Source: Corynebacterium canis (lineage in GTDB: Bacteria > Actinomycetota > Actinomycetes > Mycobacteriales > Mycobacteriaceae). Taken from it: 64,000 nucleotides of DNA. Made by a program: the position numbers and the translations under genes. Shown here in pieces: positions 26,458-35,006 of the stretch (the first letter of the stretch is position 1; each line of letters starts with the position of its first letter). The notes beneath the pieces were generated by a model. The model searched no databases. It saw only the letters and a list, made by a program, of their open reading frames with translations, and was not told where the DNA came from. The stretch covers positions 2,687,353 to 2,751,352 of the forward strand of contig NZ_CP047080.1 of assembly GCF_030408595.1 (NCBI RefSeq), in the 5' to 3' direction.

Positions 26458-29400
26458 ATGGCGTTATCGCAGATACCAACCCAGTTTTTGCGTTCCCACG
26501 AGGCCCCGAAGAAACGCACGCTCATAGATATTTTGAGCGATACGGTGGCCGCCTTCCCGGAGGCCCCCGCCATCGACGATGGCGGTATCCTCACCTATAC
26601 CGAATTGTGGGACGCCGCCACCGAGCGCGTGGCGGAATTGCATTCCTTGGGGATCCGCCGCGGCGATCGCATCGGGATCCGGATGCCTTCCGGCACCAAG
26701 GAACTCTATGTGGCGATCCTGGCCACGCTGCTCGCGGGAGCGGCCTATGTTCCCGTGGATGTGGACGACCCCGACGAGCGCGCCGCACTGGTGTTCGCCG
26801 AGGCGAACGTCAATGCGATTATTTCGGCGACCGGGATCGAGGTATTGCGCACCACTCCCGGCGGGGATCGGCGCCGCCCGCGGCACACCGACGATGCCTG
26901 GATCATTTTCACCTCCGGCTCCACGGGCACCCCGAAGGGAGTGGCGGTGACGCACCGCAGCGCCGCCGCGTTTGTGGACGCCGAACGGGAACTCTTCCTG
27001 CAGGACGCCCCGCTCGGCTGCGAGGACCGCGTGCTCGCCGGATTATCGGTGGCCTTCGACGCCTCTTGCGAGGAAATGTGGCTGGCCTGGGCGAACGGGG
27101 CCTGCCTGGTGCCCGCCCCGCGCTCGTTGGTGCGCTCCGGCATGGACCTGGGCCCGTGGCTGATCCGGCGCAATATCACGGTGGTATCCACCGTCCCCAC
27201 CCTGGCCGGGCTGTGGCCCGCGGAGGCCCTCGATGCGGTGCGCCTGCTGATCTTTGGCGGCGAGGCCTGCCCGCCGGAGCTGGTGGACCGCGTGGCCACC
27301 CCGGAACGAGAGGTGTGGAATACCTACGGCCCGACGGAAACCACCGTGGTTGCGTGTGCCGCCCGGGTGCACGCCGGGCAACCGGTGTCCATTGGGCTGC
27401 CGCTGCGCGGGTGGGACCTCGCGGTCGTCGATACGCACGGGGAGCCGGTGGCGGTCGGCGAAACAGGCGAACTGGTGATCGGCGGCGTCGGCATGGCGCG
27501 CTACCTGGACAGAGAGAAGACGGCGGAACGCTTTGCGCCCCTACGTTCGGTCGGCTGGCCGCGCGCATACCGCTCCGGGGACCACGTCAGGCTCGAGGAG
27601 GACGGCCTGTACTTCGTGGGGCGCGTGGATGACCAGGTGAAAATCGGCGGCCGACGCATCGAACTCGGCGAGGTGGAAACCCATGTCGCGGCCCTGCCCA
27701 ATGTGCGCAGCGCGGCGGTGGTCGCACAATCGAGCGAGGGCGGAAACACCATGCTGGTGGGCTACCTCTCCCTCACAGACCCCGAAACAGAATTCAGCAC
27801 CGCACAGGCATACGAGGAGCTCGCCACGGCGATGCCCGCCGCGCTGGTGCCGCGCCTGCACGTCATGGACGAACTACCCGTGACCACGGCGGGGAAGGTG
27901 GACAAGCGGGCCCTGCCGTGGCCGCTGCCAAACGCTGAGGTCAGCGCGACGGGCCTGGACGAGACGCAGCACTGGCTGGCGGAGATCTGGGTGGCGGTCC
28001 TAGGCGTCGAGGTCACCGATATCCACGCCGATTTCTTTTCCCTCGGCGGCACCTCGCTGGCGGCCGCCACGGCCATCGCAAAAATCCGCGAACGGTACCC
28101 CAATACTTCCGTGCGCGACCTTTACGACCACCCCCGTTTGGGCGCATTAGCGGAACGCATTTCGGAGGAATCCGCCTCCCAAATCTCCGAACGCACGGTC
28201 GATCCGGTGCCGCGCCGCGCCCACATCGTGCAAACGATCGCGCAATGCTTCCTCATGACCTGGTCCGGCGCGATCTGGGTCACCTGGCTGCTGCTGATCG
28301 CCACCGTCGCGCTCACCGCCCCGCCGCTGCCGCTCGTGATAAGCGCGGTGCTGATATTCCTCACCCCCTTTGGCAGGCTGCCGCTGGCGGCGGCCGCGAT
28401 CCGGCTGCTTATGCACAATGTGAAACCAGGCAGCTACCCGCGCGGCGGCAGCGTACACTTACGGATCTGGGCTGCGGAACGGGTCGCGGATGTCTCCGGC
28501 GCGCGATCCACCGCATTGTCCACGCTAATGCCGCTGTTCGGCAGGCTGACCGGATCGCGCATAGGTCGCGGCGTCGATATGCACAGTCCGCCGCCCGTAA
28601 CGGGGATGCTGCGCCTGGAAAACTACTGTGCCATCGAACCGGAAGTAGACCTTTCCACGTACTGGCTCGACGGCGACATACTCCACGTAGGCGAAATCCG
28701 CGTGGGCACCGGCGCGCGCATAGGCACCCGCAGCGTACTCATGCCCGGAACGAACATAGGCGCGCACGCACAAATCGAACCCGGCTCCACCGTGCAAGGG
28801 AAACTCAAAGCCGGCACGCGATGGGCAGGCTCCCCCGCCGTGAAAATCGGCCGCACGAACTCCCGCTTCCCCGACACCATGCCGCCGCGCCGACCCGCCT
28901 GGGCCGCGCTATATACCCTGGCCGCCGTGCTGATCGGCCTGCTGCCCGTGGCGGCCTTCGGCGCTGGGTTAGCGGCCGCCTGGTGGCTGACCCGATCCCT
29001 ACTGGTCACGGGCGCGCTCGGCGCTATTATCGCCGTTGCCCTCTATGCGGTGTGCGTGCTGGTGCTGGTGCGCCTGCTGAGCATCCGCCTCACCCCCGGC
29101 GTGCACCCCGTACGCTCCTTCCCCGGCTGGCGCGTATGGACCATCGTCCGCCTCATGGACGAAGCCCGCCACCACCTCTTCCCCCTCTACGCCGCCCAAC
29201 TCACGCCCGTTTGGTTCCGCATGCTCGGCGCCCGGATCGGCGCGGACGCGGAACTCTCCACCGCCCTCGCCATACCCGCGTTTCTGGAGGTCCGCGACGC
29301 CGCATTCCTCGCCGATGACACGCTCGTAGGCGGCTATTCGCTCGGGCACGGCTGGCTGTTTACCGCCCCGACGCGGGTGGGCAAACGCAGTTTCCTGGGC

Positions 29401-30255
29401 AATTCCGGGATCCTCACGCCGGGGCGCAGGCTGGGGAAAGAATCCCTGATCGCCGTACTCTCGCTCACCCCAAAACGCGCGAAGACCGGCAGCAACTGGT
29501 GGGGTAGCCCGCCCGAACGCCTCCGCCGCGTAGTGCTTTGCGACGCCCGCGACTCCCGCACCTATGCGCCAAACCTCAGCGTCAAACTCGCACGCGGCGG
29601 GATCGAAACCCTCCGGCTACTAGCCCCGGCGGCCTCGGGAACGCTCGCGGTAGGTGTGCTCACGGTGCTGTACTGGCTGGCGCAACACCACGGCTGGGCG
29701 GTGGCCTTTGCGCTCAGCGGCTTCGTGCTTATCGCCGCCGGGGCCATCGCGGCGGCCCTGACCGCCTGCGTGAAATGGTGCTGCGTTGGGCGAATCCGCC
29801 AAGGTGAGCACCCCTTATGGAGCCGCTTCGTTTGGCTCAATGAACTGCAAGATTCCTTTGTGGAAGGGCTGGCCGCGCCCTGGTTTAGCAACCACAATCT
29901 AGGCACCGGGGCGCTCAATTGGTTCCTCCGCGCGCTCGGCGCTTCTGTCGGCGCGGGCGCCTGGGTGGAAAGCTACTGGCTGCCGGAAGCTGACCTCTGC
30001 AAGATCGGCCGCGGCGCGACCGTAGGGCCCGGATGCGTGGTGCAAACGCACCTCTTCCAAGACCGCGTAATGAGCCTAGACACCGTCACCCTCGACGACG
30101 GTTCCACCCTCGGCGCCCACTCCGTCGCCCTACCTGCGTCGCTTATCGGACGCGCCGCCACCATCGGCCCGCGCTCCCTGGTGATGCGTGGCGACCGAGT
30201 TCCGGAGCACACCTCATGGCTGGGGAACCCCATCGAACCGGCGGGGCGGGGTTAG
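26458..30255 (+). CDS. Membrane-bound non-ribosomal peptide synthetase of the Pls/PosA type
   Basis: A 1265-residue protein. Residues about 1-500 are an adenylation domain (FTSGSTGTPKGVAVTH near 150, NTYGPTETTVV, YRSGDHVRLEEDGLYFVGRV). A carrier domain follows with the phosphopantetheine serine at 533 (FFSLGGTSLAAA). The rest alternates membrane segments with hexapeptide-repeat stretches (VGTGARIGTRSVLMPGTNIG). This is the layout of poly-epsilon-lysine synthetase (Pls) and its PosA relatives, which activate one amino acid and polymerise it without a thioesterase. The likely product is a homopolymer of one amino acid, identity unknown. It is preceded by a MarR gene at 6 bases. Confidence 0.85.
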   Translation: MALSQIPTQFLRSHEAPKKRTLIDILSDTVAAFPEAPAIDDGGILTYTELWDAATERVAELHSLGIRRGDRIGIRMPSGTKELYVAILATLLAGAAYVPVDVDDPDERAALVFAEANVNAIISATGIEVLRTTPGGDRRRPRHTDDAWIIFTSGSTGTPKGVAVTHRSAAAFVDAERELFLQDAPLGCEDRVLAGLSVAFDASCEEMWLAWANGACLVPAPRSLVRSGMDLGPWLIRRNITVVSTVPTLAGLWPAEALDAVRLLIFGGEACPPELVDRVATPEREVWNTYGPTETTVVACAARVHAGQPVSIGLPLRGWDLAVVDTHGEPVAVGETGELVIGGVGMARYLDREKTAERFAPLRSVGWPRAYRSGDHVRLEEDGLYFVGRVDDQVKIGGRRIELGEVETHVAALPNVRSAAVVAQSSEGGNTMLVGYLSLTDPETEFSTAQAYEELATAMPAALVPRLHVMDELPVTTAGKVDKRALPWPLPNAEVSATGLDETQHWLAEIWVAVLGVEVTDIHADFFSLGGTSLAAATAIAKIRERYPNTSVRDLYDHPRLGALAERISEESASQISERTVDPVPRRAHIVQTIAQCFLMTWSGAIWVTWLLLIATVALTAPPLPLVISAVLIFLTPFGRLPLAAAAIRLLMHNVKPGSYPRGGSVHLRIWAAERVADVSGARSTALSTLMPLFGRLTGSRIGRGVDMHSPPPVTGMLRLENYCAIEPEVDLSTYWLDGDILHVGEIRVGTGARIGTRSVLMPGTNIGAHAQIEPGSTVQGKLKAGTRWAGSPAVKIGRTNSRFPDTMPPRRPAWAALYTLAAVLIGLLPVAAFGAGLAAAWWLTRSLLVTGALGAIIAVALYAVCVLVLVRLLSIRLTPGVHPVRSFPGWRVWTIVRLMDEARHHLFPLYAAQLTPVWFRMLGARIGADAELSTALAIPAFLEVRDAAFLADDTLVGGYSLGHGWLFTAPTRVGKRSFLGNSGILTPGRRLGKESLIAVLSLTPKRAKTGSNWWGSPPERLRRVVLCDARDSRTYAPNLSVKLARGGIETLRLLAPAASGTLAVGVLTVLYWLAQHHGWAVAFALSGFVLIAAGAIAAALTACVKWCCVGRIRQGEHPLWSRFVWLNELQDSFVEGLAAPWFSNHNLGTGALNWFLRALGASVGAGAWVESYWLPEADLCKIGRGATVGPGCVVQTHLFQDRVMSLDTVTLDDGSTLGAHSVALPASLIGRAATIGPRSLVMRGDRVPEHTSWLGNPIEPAGRG

Positions 30256-30575
30256 GTGCGGCTTGGGGGTGTTGGGGGTGTGTTTGGGCTGGGTGTGTCT
30301 GGGCTGGGTGTGTCTGGGCTGGGGCCTAGCCCCGGATAGGTTGTGAGCAACCCATCGGCGGTGTGATTTGGAGTGGGTGAAGCGGCCGCCGAGCTCTGCG
30401 CTGAGTCCCGCGCTCAGGCAGATTCGACACGCCGGGGCGCTCGGGACGGTATTTCCGCAGGAAGCCGAACTTGCCGTGTCGGATCTGCCTGAGGCAGATC
30501 CGGTGAAGGGGGTTGGTTCGAGAAAGTTCAATCTTGTCCGTGCTTCGCGGCCTTGCCAACAGCTTGCCCTAATAG
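30256..30575. other. Gene-free stretch between the synthetase and the insertion element
   Basis: Contains a 15-bp tandem repeat (30280..30323), the short sequence GATAGGTTGTGAGC at 30336..30349, and a palindrome-rich piece with AGGCAGATTCGACAC that recurs at 32538 on the other side of the insertion element. No convincing gene. Confidence 0.5.
30280..30323. repeat. Tandem 15-bp repeat GGGCTGGGTGTGTCT
   Basis: Two full copies and flanking partial copies just after the synthetase stop. Simple-sequence DNA. Confidence 0.75.
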
Positions 30576-32399
30576 GTTGTGTGCAGCCGTTGACCTGCGA
30601 TCGTCCGGAATTTCTTCATTAGGGTGGTCAACGAAGAATAAAAAGACGATTTGCAGCGTTTTTGGCCTGTCATCTCTCAGGACCTTGGTAACAACCTGTT
30701 TCATCACCTTGGTGACAACCTGTCTCATGTCCTTGGTAACAGTCTGTCTCATGGCCTTGGATGCAACGAGTCTCATGACCGTGGAAACGATTTTGGTGGT
30801 GTTCGTTTTCAATTAAGTGCATGGTTCGTCCTCTTTCGCCGAATGTGCGGCGTTTAATTGTTGAATTTGATCCGTGTGCCGCGAACGGCATGAGCATTAC
30901 GGAGTTTTGTGCGGTTCATGGCATTAGCCGGAAAACGTACTATGCGATCAAAAAGCGTTTTGAGCAGGAAGGATTTAGGGCGCTGCATCCGCGGTCGAGT
31001 GCGCCACATAAGCCTGCAACTACCTATGATGAGGCTACGGTGTCGATGGTGCTTGCGATGCGGGAACGGCTTGGCCAATTTGGTTGGGATAATGGGCCGC
31101 GATCCATTTGGTATGCGTTGATTGATCAGCCGAATGTGGTGCAGCCGATTCCTTCGGTGTCGACGATTGCTCGGATTCTGGCTGCTGCGGGTGTGGTCGC
31201 GAAGAATCCCCGGAAGCGGCCTCGCTCATCGATAGTGCGCTTCGAGCGATCCTGTGCCATGGAGTTGTGGCAGCTGGATGCGTTTTCCTATCGGCTCGCT
31301 ACTCCGGCGGGCACTGTGATCACGATTTACCAGCTCATCGATGATGCAACCCGATTTGATGTGGGTACTACGTATGGCACCAAGCCGGAAAATGGGGCAG
31401 ATGCGTTGAACTGTGTAGTTAACGCGATCCGTGTCTATGGGGTACCGCGCCAATTGCTGAGCGATAATGGTGGCGCGTTTAATCAGATTCGCCGGGGCCG
31501 GATCACTGCGCTGCATCGGTTTCTTGCCGTCAAGGGCTGTGAGGCCATTACTGGCCGGGCGGATCATCCCCAAACCCAAGGCAAAAACGAACGCTCCCAT
31601 CAAACCTTGGTGAAGTTCCTTGATGCGCACAAGCCCAGTACTGAGGCCAAATTGAAGGAATTGCTCAGTGAATACCGGGAGTACTACAACAACAAGCGGA
31701 GGCATCAAGCACTCGGGGGTATGACCCCGAAACAGGCCTGGGACAGCATCGAACACCGCCCTAGTAGCGGCGAGCCCATCACCCAGGAGCAATTGACTGC
31801 AGAGATTGAAAAATACCGGCAAGCCCGTTCGAGCGAGTCCCCCAGCGCTGCAGATGGCCTCGACCAAGATCCAGCAATGCTGTACATCAAACCCTCGTCC
31901 AGACCACGTTTCGCGCTCGCGGGGTACTACATCAATATCCCCAAACGGCTTACCGATAAGCACTACTACGTCGTTCACACCGACGATGAATACGCGCTAT
32001 TCGGTTCCGTCGACGGCGTCATGGTCCTGCGAATCCCACTGCCACTAAACGTGCTCGGCGAACCGATCGGCGCCACCGTACCCCTTTGGAAAATCATCGG
32101 CGCGTACCTCCACGAGGCCCCGCCGTGGTTTCTCAAACGACAGCAGCAATGGCTACAACAACACCCCACCGCCGCTGCTGAACTAGAGGATTAACTACCC
32201 GCTCGCGCGTTACCAAGGTAATGCTACTGGTTGTTACCAAGGTGATGATACAGATTGTTACCAAGGTGATGGCACAGAGTGTTACCAAGGTCGCGAAATT
32301 CTACACAGCGTTTTTGGCCAAGATTCGTCCGGAATTTCTTCGTTAGGGGCCCCAATGAAGAATAGAAAGACGAGTACCAGGTCGGCGGTGGCGCACAAC
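30576..32399 (+). mobile_element. IS481-like insertion sequence with 24-bp subterminal repeats
   Basis: The two ends match in inverted orientation: GTTGTG-GC, then GACCTG, then TCGTC, TTCTTCATT, AACGAAGAA and GACGA in the same order on each side. Inside lie tandem 24-bp repeats with core CCTTGGTAACA, about five on the left (30683 onward) and four on the right (32209..32292, inverted). TAG flanks both ends and may be a target duplication. The single gene inside is the transposase. The exact ends are inferred from the alignment of the two sides. Confidence 0.7.
30821..32194 (+). CDS. IS481-family DDE transposase
   Basis: A 457-residue transposase. An N-terminal helix-turn-helix (MSITEFCAVHGISRKTYYAI) is followed by the DDE integrase core: first Asp in MELWQLDAFSYRLATPAG, second in QLLSDNGGAFNQ, Glu in THPQTQGKNERSH-like context (ADHPQTQGKNERSHQT). 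After that come YNNKRRHQALGGMTPKQAW and a C-terminal domain to 457. The reading frame is intact, so the element could still be active. It lies inside 30576..32399. Confidence 0.88.
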   Translation: MVRPLSPNVRRLIVEFDPCAANGMSITEFCAVHGISRKTYYAIKKRFEQEGFRALHPRSSAPHKPATTYDEATVSMVLAMRERLGQFGWDNGPRSIWYALIDQPNVVQPIPSVSTIARILAAAGVVAKNPRKRPRSSIVRFERSCAMELWQLDAFSYRLATPAGTVITIYQLIDDATRFDVGTTYGTKPENGADALNCVVNAIRVYGVPRQLLSDNGGAFNQIRRGRITALHRFLAVKGCEAITGRADHPQTQGKNERSHQTLVKFLDAHKPSTEAKLKELLSEYREYYNNKRRHQALGGMTPKQAWDSIEHRPSSGEPITQEQLTAEIEKYRQARSSESPSAADGLDQDPAMLYIKPSSRPRFALAGYYINIPKRLTDKHYYVVHTDDEYALFGSVDGVMVLRIPLPLNVLGEPIGATVPLWKIIGAYLHEAPPWFLKRQQQWLQQHPTAAAELED

Positions 32400-32653
32400 T
32401 AGTCGCGGCGCGGGCGGGCGCAGCACGGGCGCCACGGGTGGTTGCGCACAACCAATTGCCGCTGGGGTGGTTGCGCACAACCTATCGGTGGTGAAGCGTT
32501 TTGGGGGCCGGAATCGGCCAATGGTTCTGCGCGCCGAGGCAGATTCGACAGGGCCTGCCCGCGTCGTTCACTGGGCGCGCCGCCACTAACCGCCCCCGAC
32601 CGTCGCCAAGCAACCCCGTGCGAGCCCGTCACCCCCGAATGGGCTCAACGCTT
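32400..32653. other. Gene-free flank of the insertion element
   Basis: Carries GGTTGCGCACAACC-type dyads near 32440 and 32470 (the second includes GCGCACAACCTATC), and AGGCAGATTCGACA near 32538, which matches the left flank of the element at about 30418. No gene. Confidence 0.4.
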
Positions 32654-32703
32654 CGCAAAAAAACGAAAAGCGCTTGCCGGATCGTCACCCAGCAAACGCT
32701 TTT
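32654..32703 (-). terminator. Terminator-like hairpin downstream of the first Trp-rich micro-ORF
   Basis: On the minus strand, AAAAGCGTTTGC pairs with GCAAGCGCTTTT (11 of 12) around a 14-base loop and is followed by CGTTTTTTT. It lies about 87 bases after the stop of the micro-ORF at 32790..32885. Confidence 0.6.
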
Positions 32704-32789
32704 GAATGTATAGATCTATACCGCGGTTTAGCCAGTTTTTAGGAGCTGGCTAGGTATTCCTCAGCTATGAGGATGGATCGGATTCTTAA

Positions 32790-32885
32790 TTAGAACCAGA
32801 CCCACAGAGGCGGGAACCAGCCCCAGCCGATGGAGCCGAGGTCCCAAGAAAGAGCATACAGAGCCCAGTCAAACCAAGAAATCAT
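32790..32885 (-). CDS. 31-residue tryptophan-rich micro-protein (1)
   Basis: A 31-codon frame beginning MISWFDWALYALSWD, with 7 Trp, one Pro-Pro and no basic residues. A strong AAAGG ribosome site lies about 7 bases before its ATG. It has one hydrophobic stretch and could sit in or on a membrane. A second, similar frame of identical length lies 224 bases upstream on the same strand. A promoter-like TTGACC-17-TTAAGC precedes it and a hairpin terminator follows. No known family is recognised. Equal length, Trp content and ribosome site in two neighbours argue that it is real. Confidence 0.6.
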   Translation of the reverse strand: MISWFDWALYALSWDLGSIGWGWFPPLWVWF

Positions 32886-32905
32886 ATCGAGCACCTTTCG
32901 TTAAT

Positions 32906-32934
32906 GCTTAACCAGCCTGAGAAAAGCCGGTCAA
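32906..32934 (-). promoter_or_regulatory. Possible promoter of micro-protein 1
   Basis: On the minus strand, TTGACC (32929..32934), a 17-base spacer and TTAAGC (32906..32911), about 20 bases before the micro-ORF start. The -10 is weak. Confidence 0.35.
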
Positions 32935-33042
32935 TTCTCATTTTGACAGAAAATGCCAAGCCCCGCACACTATTCGCTGCCCCAATTTTGTGGGTATTCG
33001 CGTTAGCGTCACCAACAACGTCTATCAACGTAGAAAACCTGG

Positions 33043-33078
33043 AAAAAGCCCCCGTCAAGCAAAGCGCAACCGGGGGCA
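33043..33078 (-). terminator. Rho-independent terminator after micro-protein 2
   Basis: On the minus strand, GCCCCC pairs with GGGGGC around a mostly unpaired loop of about 19 bases and runs into TTTTTCC. It follows the second micro-ORF stop by about 30 bases, so that gene has its own transcript end. Confidence 0.75.
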
Positions 33079-33109
33079 TTTATTACCCGAGGGCAGGTGG
33101 TTCAATCAA

Positions 33110-33205
33110 TCAGTCCCAGAACCAGCAGTCGTCCCACCAGAAGAACCAATCATCCCAGAACCAAGAGCCAAACGCCCAGGAGAAGGGGTAATAGCAATCA
33201 AACAT
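33110..33205 (-). CDS. 31-residue tryptophan-rich micro-protein (2)
   Basis: A 31-codon frame with ATG at 33205, AAAGGA about 8 bases before it, and a terminator just after. The peptide holds 8 Trp, 7 Phe, 2 Tyr, 2 Cys and 6 Asp and no Lys or Arg, for example SWFWDDWFFWW in the middle. It is the same length as the neighbouring Trp-rich frame. The composition is too extreme to be a chance frame with a ribosome site and terminator. No family is known to me. It could be membrane-active, a porin-like oligomer subunit or a toxin. Confidence 0.65.
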   Translation of the reverse strand: MFDCYYPFSWAFGSWFWDDWFFWWDDCWFWD

Positions 33206-33722
33206 CGTCCCGTTCCTTTCTGCATCGTAGAGTCCCGCCCGAACTAAGCGGTTGACTCCATGCTCCCGCTAACAATTACACATTGCAAGACCTTTGAAAC
33301 GCCTTTATCTTTCTGTTATCACATTTGCCACCTTCTGGGGGTAATTACAGAAAGCCGACCCCCCGTTTCTAGGGTCCCTTGCCCGCAAACACTTTTGAAA
33401 TATCACAGATTTATAGCGCGCTACCGATCGAAATTTCCCAAACCAAACACCCCTTCGCCTGTGTTTATTGATCTATCATATGAACGAAACTACCCGCTCG
33501 GGGGAACGGCGAAACATTCACATTGCAGCCCTGTAGCGCAAGAGGTATACCGCTTGCACAACCTATCCAAATCTCAGCAACCCGCCGCGCAACGTGCCGC
33601 CGACCCTTGCCCCCAGTCCGCAGTTTGCTTAACGACGGCCCCGCCACGCAACCCGGCAGCCAACCCCAGCGCCTAGCACGTTCCCCATCAAAGCGGTACA
33701 CGACAAATCTTGGATGTGGGCG
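33206..33722. other. Gene-free stretch upstream of the second Trp-rich micro-ORF
   Basis: About 500 bases, A/T-rich near 33280-33480. A search by eye for further ATG codons with an AAAGG-type site on the minus strand found only immediate stops. GCACAACCTAT at 33556 repeats the short sequence seen at the insertion element ends. Confidence 0.4.
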
Positions 33723-33755
33723 AAAAAGAGCCCTCCCCACATTCGTGGGAAGGGC
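33723..33755 (-). terminator. Rho-independent terminator after ppk2
   Basis: On the minus strand, GCCCTTCCCAC pairs with GTGGGGAGGGC around GAAT, followed by TCTTTTT. It lies 23 bases after the ppk2 stop. Confidence 0.85.
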
Positions 33756-33777
33756 GGGTCCGGCTGCGGAACAGCGG

Positions 33778-34677
33778 CTAGTCGCCGATCTGATCGCGGC
33801 CGCGCAATACGATCTTCGGATCGGGCTCGCCGACAAGCTCATGATCCTTGCCGGTGTACTCGAACTTGCTCAGCACGAATCGCATAGCATTGATGCGGGC
33901 GCGCTTCTTATCGTTGGATTTAATGGTGATCCACGGGGATTCATCGGTATCCGTGTAGCGGAATTGTTCTTCCTTGGCCCGCGTGTAGTCGTCCCATTTG
34001 TCCAGGGAAGCGAGGTCCATCGGAGATAGTTTCCACTGCCGCACCGGGTCCACTTGGCGGATAGCAAAGCGCGTCCGTTGTTCCTTCTGGGTGACCGAGA
34101 ACCAGAACTTTGTCAGCGAAATATTGGAACCCATGATCATGTTCTCCAGCATGGGTACCTCGCGCAGGAATTCCGCGTGTTGCGATTCGGTGCAGAAGCC
34201 CATAACCCGTTCAACGCCCGAACGGTTGTACCAAGACCTGTCGAAAAAGACGATTTCTCCGGCGCACGGGAAATGCTCGATGTATCGCTGAAAATACCAA
34301 GATGTTGATTCCCGCGGCGAGGGTTTTTCTAGCGCCACGGTGCGCGCACCGCGCGGATTCAGGTGTTCGTTGAAGCGTTTAATCGTGCCGCCTTTGCCTG
34401 CGGCATCCCGCCCTTCAAACAAGATGATGTGACGCTGACCGGTATCCTTGGTCCAGTTCTGCCACTTCAGCAGCTCAATCTGAAGTGCACGCTTTGTGTG
34501 TTCATATTCCGCGCGGGACATCCGCTTTTCATAGGGATAGTTTTCGCGCCACGTTTCTACAGGTGTGCCATCAGGTTGGATCAGTACCGGATCATCTTCG
34601 TCAGAATCATCAACTATGTAGCCTTGGGTCGCAGCCAAATCGACTACAGGGAGCTCGGTCTCGGTATTGTCAGCCAT
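33778..34677 (-). CDS. ppk2: Polyphosphate kinase 2
   Basis: Transfers phosphate between polyphosphate and nucleoside diphosphates. The 299-residue class I PPK2 has the Walker A GRDAAGKGG (89-97), the Walker B/lid region FFDRSWYNRSGVERV near 143-157 and the C-terminal ITIKSNDKKRARINAMRF. The acidic N-terminal about 40 residues are extra. It lies downstream of porA with its own terminator on each side; in C. glutamicum ppk2, porA, porH and groEL2 are likewise neighbours. Confidence 0.92.
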   Translation of the reverse strand: MADNTETELPVVDLAATQGYIVDDSDEDDPVLIQPDGTPVETWRENYPYEKRMSRAEYEHTKRALQIELLKWQNWTKDTGQRHIILFEGRDAAGKGGTIKRFNEHLNPRGARTVALEKPSPRESTSWYFQRYIEHFPCAGEIVFFDRSWYNRSGVERVMGFCTESQHAEFLREVPMLENMIMGSNISLTKFWFSVTQKEQRTRFAIRQVDPVRQWKLSPMDLASLDKWDDYTRAKEEQFRYTDTDESPWITIKSNDKKRARINAMRFVLSKFEYTGKDHELVGEPDPKIVLRGRDQIGD

Positions 34678-34772
34678 ACCTGTGATTCTACTCTTTGGAA
34701 AGTTTCATCGGGCAGCTTTCTGAAGCTAGACGCGACATGAAATTGCCCGCAACCGTACCGGAAAAGGGCATG

Positions 34773-34807
34773 CAAAAACCCCACCGGAAATCCGATCCAG
34801 CGGGGTT
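34773..34807 (-). terminator. Rho-independent terminator after the porA-like gene
   Basis: On the minus strand, AACCCC pairs with GGGGTT around a 19-base loop (with inner GCTGG/CCGGT pairs), followed by TTTTTGCA. It lies about 27 bases after the porA-like stop. Confidence 0.8.
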
Positions 34808-34833
34808 ACAAAAAGCTCAGGCTTAAGCTTCGA

Positions 34834-34956
34834 CTACTTGACCAGGCCGATCAGCTTGGAGATGTGGCCAGCGATAGCGCCCAAGTCATCGATGTAGTTG
34901 AAGAAGAACTTGATGAAGGAGTTGTCGAGGGAAAGAACAACGTAGTCAGAGAACAT
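34834..34956 (-). CDS. porA: PorA-like outer-membrane porin peptide
   Basis: A 40-codon frame (MFSDYVVLSLDNSFIKFFFN at the N terminus), too short for ordinary gene calling. It has an AGGAG ribosome site 7 bases ahead and a terminator behind. It is an amphipathic peptide without a signal sequence, as in corynebacterial PorA, which forms channels in the mycolate outer membrane together with PorH. The assignment rests on size, character and position between ppk2 and groEL; the sequence itself is only loosely like C. glutamicum PorA (45 residues). It lies 50 bases after the porH-like gene. Confidence 0.72.
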   Translation of the reverse strand: MFSDYVVLSLDNSFIKFFFNYIDDLGAIAGHISKLIGLVK

Positions 34957-35006
34957 TATTTACTCCTGATAAGGAAAGAGATGAAGGTTTGGATTGGAAG
35001 CTGGGC

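Noticed and set aside
33260..33676. 138-codon plus-strand frame before ppk2
   Set aside because: No ribosome site, composition like translated non-coding DNA, ends in the ppk2 terminator zone.
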